Origin: Chrysaora quinquecirrha
Taxonomy: Eukaryota; Cnidaria; Scyphozoa; Semaeostomeae; Pelagiidae
DNA: 64,000 nt
Assembly (NCBI GenBank): GCA_014526335.1
Contig: JACTAT010000165.1
Span: forward strand, 193,102 to 257,101
Reading direction: 5' to 3'
The notes beneath the pieces were generated by a model, which was not told the origin of the DNA, searched no databases, and was given only the letters and a program-made list of their open reading frames with translations. Numbering within the stretch: the first letter of the stretch is position 1; every line of letters starts with the position of its first letter. Of this stretch, positions 1-9,900 are shown piece by piece. The position numbers and the translations under genes are program-made.

Positions 1-132
1 ATGATCAGTGATTGGTCAATCAATGACCAGTGATTGGTCAATCAATGACCAGTGATTGGTCAATCAATGATCAGTGATTGGTCAATCAATGATCAGTGAT
101 TAGTTAATCAATTATCAGTGATCAAACCATCA
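1..132. repeat. 22-bp tandem repeat, about 6 copies
   Basis: Six head-to-tail copies of a 22-bp unit open the window. The first four are nearly identical (T/C variants at one site) and the last two are decayed. Each unit contains TGATTG-GT-CAATCA, an almost perfect inverted repeat, and most contain TGATCA. Degenerate pieces of the same words recur around 455-560. The array may continue past the left edge. Confidence 0.85.
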
Positions 133-827
133 GTAATCATTTGCTCGTATTTTCATTCAACCTCCTGTTTAATGGAGGATTATTAGAGGGGTAGGATTAG
201 AGGTGGGGGATTAATGTTTTAATGTGCTTTTAGAAAGTGGAATAATTATCGGAACAATATGTTGAACACAGGAATAAACATTTTTCTTACTTTTGAATCC
301 AAAAAGTTATGAATTATAGTTCATGAGTTGCAAATAAACTGCCTGTTCTTCTAAGCATTTCCCTTGTAGCTTTTGTCAAATTTCTACCTATCTGACTAAC
401 ATGAAGTCCAGACTGCTGACCCCATTGCATTTTTTCTGCAATGATCATCATTAAGTAAGCTATCACTGATTGGTCAGGCAATGAACAATGATTTTAATTG
501 ATCAGGGGTTAGTGATCAGTGATTAGCCAATCAATCGTCAACTGATCAGAAGCATAAACTAGACATAGCAGTAACTTCACAGTGTTATCGAGCTACATAT
601 ATACAGGCCTGTTGTGGTTGCTAAAAATAGGCCAGGAAATTTAAAGATCTATGGGTTGTTCTTCTTTGAGGCTGTTTTTAACACCTGATCACACTGGGAA
701 AACTCAAGATTCCATATTGTTAATGGTAGTTATATATAATTAAAGCTACCCAGTTGGTAGTTTTATATAAAGTTAATAGTAGCTAGATTGTACTAATGTT
801 TTAATTGTCTTCTTGACAAAAGAGAAA
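133..827. other. Upstream region of the DDX18 gene
   Basis: I see no convincing gene here. The stretch holds decayed copies of the 22-bp repeat (about 455-560) and otherwise AT-rich unique-looking sequence. The TTAATTGTCTTCTTGACAAAAG just before the first coding exon could be a splice acceptor (AG at 821-822), so a 5' non-coding or short coding exon may lie further left. Confidence 0.5.
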
Positions 828-957
828 ATGAAGAAGCAAAAGGATGTTGAAAATGGTGATATTACTGATGCTAAGCTTAAAAATGACGAAACTAAAAATG
901 AAGAAAATTCAGAAGAAGTAAATAATGAATCAAGTCAAGAAAAACAACCAGATTTAG
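828..957 (+). CDS. DDX18: DDX18 exon 1: acidic/lysine-rich N-terminus
   Basis: Starts at ATG 828 (A at -3) and encodes about 43 charged residues rich in K, E, N and D, as expected for the unconserved DDX18 N-terminal extension. It ends in phase 1 at a GTAAG donor. The start is uncertain because a possible acceptor AG sits 6 bases upstream. Confidence 0.75.
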
Positions 958-3900
958 GTAAGTTTTCAAGTTCTGCATTTGTATGATTTATTCAAAAAGC
1001 TATATTAAGCTTGAGGGATCATAAGAGGGTTGGCAACCGTCTGTGACAGTTGGTGTTGCTTTTCTGACATACCTCAAGGAAACATATCTCAACAATCATG
1101 AGTCATAAATGTTGGGAGAGTTCAAATGAGTTTAATTTTGTCAATCATTATGACTCTTCCGATCATCAAAATCAGATAGTCAATAAATATCAAATTCAAA
1201 TATACCCCAAATCGCACAAATGGGATTTTCATAGCTATTTAGAGATGATGCCTGCTTTGACTCAGCAGTGTGGCTGTTCTACGCTTTAATCCTTGTTGAA
1301 ATAGATGTTTGCCTATTTGCTGACCATTTTTGGGCAGTCATAGGTCAGAGCTAGTATTTCTAAGAGTGTAGGAGGAGCATTGTGAGTTGTGCATAAAAAG
1401 AGAACATAGTTATGGCATGGCCAAATCATTAACAGACTTGTAAACCATTGTTTTTGTCTCAAAACTGATTAATTCTTCAATGGTCATCCAACAAAGCTCT
1501 TTAATTTTGAAATTTTTGCAATTCACTAAGCTGCCATAGCAGGTAGTATATGGAGGAATAGATAGGCGAAAATCACAGACAGTCAATGATCCCTCTATGA
1601 TTTAAGTGGAACCAGGCTTTAATAGTGACATGAATGTAAACTCTGTCCTTTATTTACAGAGTCCAGCCTGCCTCCAAGCCAGGAATTCACTTCACTCAGT
1701 GAACTTGTAGCTGACAAATCATTGCAAGCTATTAAAGATATGGAGTTTACAACCATGACAGAAATCCAGTACAGAACTGTTATGCCGCTTCTTGCCGGAA
1801 GGTTAGCAATAATCTTACTGATATTCTTTCTAGTAAATAATTTAAAAAGTCTCATAATATGATGATGGACAGCGGATTATTGGACTATAGAATGCAAAAA
1901 GGACATAGGTTAGCCAGCTCTGTTGATTTGATGACACAAGGCCTGTTCAAATCAGCTGCGTAATGGAGATGCTTGAGACCTGCAGGAGTTTATAATAAGA
2001 TGGGAACTTTGTACCTGGATATTGACACAAAGTGAGCTATAGAGAAACAGGGGCTCAGAGCAGTGGGGAAATTTAGAAAACGCCCTTTGAAGCCTAAGAA
2101 AATCCAATTTACATGTCCGCCGCCTGGTTAATTATGGTTAATTGGATGGCCTTGGGAAGCCCTAAGTATGGTGTGGACAAAAAGCACACAAGGGGCCATT
2201 TTTGGTTGGGGGCAATAATTTCTTGAACTAAGGGAGCCTAACTTGTTTGTGAATTTGAAGAAAAAATAGCTACACTCTCTCCTTAAGTGGCTGTAATCTC
2301 AGCTGTTTCACGCAAAAAGGATTCCTTTACTCAAGATGTTTGCCATCTTCCAGAAAAATTTCACACCAACCCCGACATTTTTGAAAGGTCTATTCAGACA
2401 GCATGGTGATAAAAAAGTTTTGTTTTTTGTCGGAATCAGAATGCTCCTCTTTCGTTATCTGCTATGATCTGCTACCCTAGAAGCAGATATATGATGAATG
2501 CCCTTCTATAGTCTTTTGTATAGCTCAGTTAAGGCTCAAACCCAATACCTCACAATTCCTGGGTGAAGGCTTTGGCACTATGGAACACAACAGATGAGGC
2601 AAATCAAGCCTCATTTTTCTCATAAAATTTTTCCTGCAGAGATCTTCTTGGAGCAGCAAAAACTGGCAGTGGCAAGACATTGGCCTTTTTAATACCAGCT
2701 GTTGAGTTACTTTATAAATTGAATTTCAAACCAAGAAATGGTAAGTTCTTTATAGCATTAGAAATTTTATTTTTTAATTAAACTGTGAGAAGTTTGAAAA
2801 TGTAATTTTCAAACGACATTTTTCTCAAACATGCGTTAACCTATGTTTGTATCGTTATCTTGCCTCTTTGACTAGACCTGAAACTTACTCAACTTCAATT
2901 GACATGATATGAGTTGACTTTACTTGACGTGACGTGACGTGATGTGACGTGACGTGACGTGACGTGACTTGGCTTGACTTGACTTGGAATGACTTGACTT
3001 GACTTGGCTTGACTTTACTTGACGTGACGTGACGTGATGTGACGTGACGTGACGTGACGTGACGTGACTTGGCTTGACTTGACTTGGAATGACTTGACTT
3101 GACTTGGCTTGACTTTACTTGACGTGACGTGACGTGATGTGACGTGACGTGACGTGACGTGACTTGGCTTGACTTGACTTGGAATGACTTGACTTGACTT
3201 GATTTGACTGAACCTTACTTGGATTGACTTGACATATCTTGACTTGACTTGACTTGACTTGACTTGACTTGGCTTGGCTTGGCTTAGCTTGGCTTGGCTT
3301 GGCTTGGCTTGACTGGACTTTACTTTACTTTACTTTACTTTACTTTACTTTACTTTACTAGACTAGACTAGACTAGACTAGACTAACTAGACTAAACTTT
3401 ACTTTACTTTGACTTGACTTTAGTTTACTTTACTCTACTTTACTTTACTTTACTTTACTTTACTTTACTTTACTAGACTAGACTAACTAGACTAAACTTT
3501 ACTTTACTTTGACTTTACTTTACTTTACTTTACTCTACTCTACTTTACTTTACTTTACTTTACTTTACTAGACTAGACTAACTAGACTAAACTTTACTTT
3601 ACTTTGACTTGACTTGACTTGACTTTACTTTACTTTACTTGACTTTACTTTACTTTACTAGACTAGACTAACTAGACTAAACTTTACTTTACTTTGACTT
3701 GACTTTACTTTACTAGACTAGACTAACTAGACTAAACTTTACTTTACTTTACTTTACTTTACTTTACTAGACTAGACTAACTAGACTAAACTTTACTTTA
3801 CTTTGACTTTACTTTACTTTACTTTACTTTACTTTACTTTACTTTACTAGACTAGACTAGACTAAACTTTACTTTACTTTGACTTGACTTTACATGACCT

Positions 3901-6900
3901 GTCTTGTCTTGTATTGTCCTTGCTTGATTCGATAGTTGCTATCTCTGTGACACGTTTATCTTAAGCCCAAACCTTCGGTTGGCAAGCACCTTCAGAATCA
4001 TTCGATCTTACTCGACGTGTTTGTGACTTTCAAGTTACGGATTCTTCTCCTTTTCAGGCACTGGTGTCATTATTATATCACCCACCCGGGAGCTGTCTCT
4101 GCAGACATTTGGCGTTTTAAGAGATCTCCTTAAATATCATCAACATACTTTTGGTATTGTTATGGGAGGAGCAAACAGAAAAGCAGAAAGAGAAAGGCTT
4201 CAAAAGGGTGTCAATATATTAGTTGCTACACCTGGCAGATTGCTCGATCATCTTCAGGTAAAACCTTTGAAAAAATAGGTGTTAGATCATAGGTGTAGTT
4301 CATAGATCAAAGATCATCCGTAGATCATAGGGCGTAGGTCAAAGGTTATAGAGTATTATTGATGTTTACAGTCATAGATCATTCGCATATCATTTTTTAT
4401 GTACAGGCGCCTTTTCTTTGCTTTAGTTTCTTAACTTTACTTTACTTTACTTTACTTCTCTTTACTTTTCCTTTCTTTACTTTCCTTTTCTTTGCTTCAC
4501 TTCACTTCACTTTACATTACTGTACTTCACGATACGTTTCTTTACGTCAGGTTTCTTTCAATTACTTTACTTTATTTTACTTTACTTTACTTTCCTTTAC
4601 TTTACTTTCCTTTACTTTGCTTCACTTCACTTTACGTTACTTTACATTACTTTACTTTACTTTTCCTTTCTTTACTTTCCTTTTCTTTGCTTCACTTCGC
4701 TTCACTTTACATTACTGTACTTCACGATACGTTGCTTTACGTCAGGTTTCTTTCAATTACTTTACTTTATTTTACTTTACTTTACTTTCCTTTACTTTAC
4801 TTTCCTTTACTTTGCTTCACTTCACTTTACGTTACTTTACATTACTTTACTTTACTTTTCCTTTCTTTACTTTCCTTTTCTTTGCTTCACTTCGCTCTAC
4901 TTTACATTACTGTACTTCACGATACGTTGCTTTACGTCAGGTTTCTTTCAATTACTTTACTTTATTTTACTTTACTTTACTTTCCTTTACTTTACTTTCC
5001 TTTACTTTGCTTCACTTCACTTTACGTTACTTTACATTACTTTACTTTACGTTTCGTTTCTTTGCGTTTACTTTACGTTCCTTTTTTTAACTTACCTTAA
5101 ACCTTACTTTACGTTACTTTGCTTTTCTTTGCTTTACGTTGCGTTACTTTATTTTACTTTTCTTTACTTTACTTTCCTTTACTTTACTTTACTTTGCTTT
5201 ACTTGATTTATTTTGCTTTACTGTGTTGTACTTTTCTTTACTCTTCTTCGTGGTTTCTTTTAACATGCTGAGTTTTACTCTGCTTTACTCAGTCTTTGTT
5301 GCTTTGTAATTTCTAATTTCTTGGTTTTTGCTTTGATTTCTAGAACACACCTGATTTTATCTACAAGAATCTACAATGTCTTATTATCGATGAGGCAGAT
5401 CGAATTTTGCAAATTGGATTTGAAGAGGAAATGAGACAAATTATCAGATTGTTACCAAGTAATTACGTCATTTGGATTCTGGTGTTCATGATTTTATAGT
5501 CGTGTTTTAACTGACGTGACTCGGTTTGATGTGACTCGGCTTGGCATGACTTGACTAGACTGGACTGGACTTGGAATGAACTGGACTGGACTGGACTGGA
5601 CTAGACTGGACTGGACTGGACTGGACTGGACTGGGAACTGGACTGGACTGGACTGGATTGGACTGGACTGGACTGGACTGGACTGGACTGGACTGGACTG
5701 GACTGGACTGGACTGGACTGGGTTGGACTGGACTAAGAATGAACTGGACTGGGCTGGACTGGACTGGACTGGACTGGACTGGACTGGACTGGACTTGGAA
5801 TGATCTGGACTGGACTTGACTGGACTGGACTGGACTGGACTGGACTGGACTGGACTGGACTGGACTGGACTGGACTGGACTGGACTGGACTGGACTGGAC
5901 TGGACTGGACTTGACTGGACTGGACTGGACTGGAGTGGGTTGGCTGGACTAAGAATGAACTGGACTTGGCTGGACTGGACTGGACTGGACTGGACTGGAC
6001 TGGACTGGACTTGGACTGGACTTGGAATGATCTGGACTGGACTGGACTGGACTGGGCTGGACTTGACTGGACTGGACTGGACTGGACTGGACTGGACTGG
6101 ACTGGACTGGACTGGACTGGACTGGACTTGACTTGACTTGACTTGATTTGACTTGACATGACTGGACTGGACTGGACTGGACTGGACTGGACTGGACTGG
6201 ACTGGACTGGACTGGACTGGACTTGACTTGACTTGACTTGACTTGACTTGACTTGACTTGACCTTTTCTTCAGTTTACTTGTCTTGACCGTGCAACTTAG
6301 TTTGACTTGACTGAGCTTGATTTGACCTTACTTGTACCAAGGAGCATGTTCATGTCAATTAAAGTTACCATTGCCAACAAATTTGAATTCTTGTTCTCCA
6401 TTTCATAGAAAAACGACAGACAATGCTGTTCTCTGCAACTCAAACCAAAAAAGTTGAAGATCTGGCTCGGTTATCTTTGAAGAAAGCTCCACTTTATGTT
6501 GGTGTCGATGATCATAAGGATTCCGCAACAGTTGAAGGTTTAGAACAGGTGATTATACGGGTCTTTATTGCTTTAAAGTTACCTTTTTATTTCATGTGCA
6601 TGGTGATTTATCACCCAAGGAGTACTTGGGGGTACTTCGGTTATGTGCCGTCCATATCGGTGGGCTTTGGGCCCTAAAATTCTTGAAATTCTTAAACATA
6701 TATGAATGATTTAATAAAGACCGCGTATAAGAGGATGGGAAATTGGAGAAAACTCAAAATTACTTTATTTGAGTCGAGTTAAGGTTAATTTTGCGTTGAA
6801 GATGTTCGTAGTACAATTTCAAGTAATAACGAGGACTTTGAAGTCTTGTCAATATCTTATATTCTGCTTGTAATTAACTATTATATAAGATCTGTGTCTA

Positions 6901-9900
6901 CATTTTAAATGGCTGATTTTGTAAAGTATCGGTGGCACACCCCGTCCATCCAGAAGTCTTGTACTTCACCCCCTGGGATTAACCATTCCCGGATTCCACT
7001 GATTTCAGCAAGCCTGCGCCTATGAGATGCATCACAACGTAACTTAACTTGACTTGACATCACTTGATTCAAATTCAAATGACTTAGCTTGACCTGACCT
7101 GACCTGGCTTGGCCTGTCGTGACCTGACATAACTTGACCTGACCTGACTTGAGACTTGACCTGACCTGACCTGACCTGACCTGACCTGACCTGACTTGAC
7201 ATGACTTGACTTGACTTGACTTGACTTGCATTGACTTGATTTGACTGGATGTGATTTGATTGACTTGATCTGACCTGACCTGACCTGACCTGACCTGACC
7301 TGACTTGACTTGACTTGACTTGACTTGACTTGACTTGACTTGACTTGACCTGACCTGACCTGACCTAACTTGACTTGATTTGAATTAACACATGACTTGA
7401 CCTGACCTGACTTGACCTGACCTGACCTGACTTTACGTCACGACGTTACGTAATAAAGCATTGGACAGAATTGTATTGGCTGTCTCAAGTTTAATTTCTC
7501 CTGCCATTCCAAAAATTTGAATTCAACTCAACCAAGTCCAAGTATGATGATAGCAAAGTCAAATTTTATGTTTTTTTTAGGGTTACATTGTTGTGCCTTC
7601 AGAGAAACGATTCTTACTTCTGTTCACATTTTTGAAGAAGAATTTAAAAAAGAAAGTCATGGTTTTCTTCTCGTCATGTAATTCCGTCAAATATCATTCG
7701 GAATTACTCAATTATATAGACATTCCAGTTCTTGATATTCACGTAAGTAACTTAATGTTGCTCTCACTGTTTGAATTACAAGGCCGAGGTATGGGTTAAC
7801 TTTTCCTTAAATCTCAACAGATGCTTGAGTACTGTATCACTTTGATTAGCATTCTTCCTTTAAATACCTCCTCGTACAGCCCCCCTTGAAACTATGATTC
7901 TGCAATAAACCCCCTCTTTTAAACTCATGAAACAGATCTCAACTTTGTTTTGTCGGGCATTATCGCCCATCCACAAATTAAAAAATTCCGTGTGTTAAAA
8001 GTCCTGCCAAACAACTAAAAATTGCTTGTAAAACATTTGAAATTCGCTTGTCAAGCAACGTTAAACGTTGAGCAGCGTCACAAAGCATTCGCCTTTTTTA
8101 AAAAATTGAAAAGCATTTCTGCTTTAGGCAGCAAAAAATGTTGGTTCGACCAATGTTTTGCGACATGGCCGAACAGAAACATTTTGCTTGTATACACGGT
8201 TTTTTATAAGGAACACCTTTATAAGGAACTCGAGGCTGAAAATTCCCAAAAAATTAAGGAACTTTAATGAACTGCCGAGGCTCGGATGAAAAACTAAGAA
8301 TAATTTTTTTCAAGAACAAGACGATTTCTAAAAAAATAGCAGAATAACACTGTATTTCCCATCGTTCTTCCAAAAAAGACTCCATTTATTTTTAAAGTTA
8401 GAAAATGAAGCAAGTTTATATGAATTTGCTGTAAAAATTAGTTTTCAAACATGTCTCACGACGAGGAACAGTATAAGAAACTTCAGCCTGATTTTGTTTA
8501 AAAATTAAGAAACTCCAGCCTCAACTCAGAGTTAAGGTTCCTTATAAAAAAAACGTGTAGCCATGGCAAACAATGCTTTGTTCTTTGATTTTGCCAGGGC
8601 TAAATAGAAAGGAGGTAATGTCAAATATACTTGATGTTCTTTGCTTTTTAGGGGAAACAAAAACAACAGAAAAGAACTAGCACTTTTTTCGAATTCTGCA
8701 CGGCTGATTCTGGCATCTTATTATGTACAGACGTTGCAGCTAGAGGCTTAGACATTCCTGAAGTCGATTGGATTGTCCAGTATGACCCTCCTGATGACCC
8801 AAAGGTGAGCATTGGCAATTTTCATTGGTATTTTCAGGGGGCATGATATTTAGATTAGTAGACTTTTCATGAATCTTCTCTTTCGATTTTTTCCGCTTTC
8901 GGCCTAACAACACCTGACGTCAGTTTAGCAACAATTGGCCTCTCTTTCAGAACCTCAAGTCCTGAATTCAATTCCTTGCTGTTTTGAAAGTGTGTAATTT
9001 TGTTGAGAGGAATTTTTCTTTGCGAAATCTACCGTTTTTTAAAGAATTCCGAGACTTCAAATTACCAAAAGAATGCGCTCTTTGCCTGTGTATGGATGCA
9101 TCTTCGTACCTTCGTCTTTTTTACGAAGGCTGATAATCTTTTATTATGGCTTTGCATTATATGTTGTAGGAATACATACATCGCGTTGGCAGAACTGCAC
9201 GTGGTTCCGAAGGCCGAGGTCACGCATTGCTCTTTCTTCTACCAGAAGAACTGGGATTTTTGCGGTATCTGAAACACGCAAAGGTATTGGCATTAAAAAA
9301 GGCTTGAATCTTATACAACACTATAAAAACACATCTTGTGCTATTGAATGAAACACTTTGACTCCTCCTACAAGCCTTATCCACTATTTATAGTACGTTC
9401 ACACTGTAAGCTAGCATGATAATGGATGAAATTGGGCGAAACCGGTCTGTAACTGACTGTTTAAGATGTCATGGTTTGCCCCAGTTTAAGTTAACCCATC
9501 CCATTAGATTAACTGCGTGGATTTGCTGAAATAGATGCAATTGCGCATCGAAAGTCTGAAAGTCATAGGTTACCTCTTGGAAACCTCACATTTTCTTAGG
9601 AGGCCGAATCAATGAGTTCTTTTTGTTTCGCTTCGGTTTCACGTCTCAGTTGAATAAAGAAAGCAAGGCAAAGCTCCGATTCGCTTTAAAAATTGCACCC
9701 ATACTGTATGGCGTTTTGTAAAGTTTAGTCAATTTTTTTCTTCCTTCTGTCAGGTCACTTTGAATGAATACGACTTCTCGAAGGCAAAAATTTGCAACAT
9801 ACAGTCGCAGGTAAGACTAAATCTCTTCTCCCTTCCCTGAACAATTCTGTGCCAAACTCTTGCTGAAAGTATGTTTAGGGATTTTGTCATAATTCCAGTT

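Noticed and set aside
4359..5100. Two overlapping plus-strand open frames of over 200 codons
   Set aside because: They lie in a TTTAC-type array with a 195-bp (3n) higher-order repeat inside DDX18 intron 4. Composition is only F, L, T, S and Y and no domain is visible.
5494..6159. 221-codon minus-strand frame rich in SSPVQ
   Set aside because: Translation of the (GACTG)n array in DDX18 intron 5.
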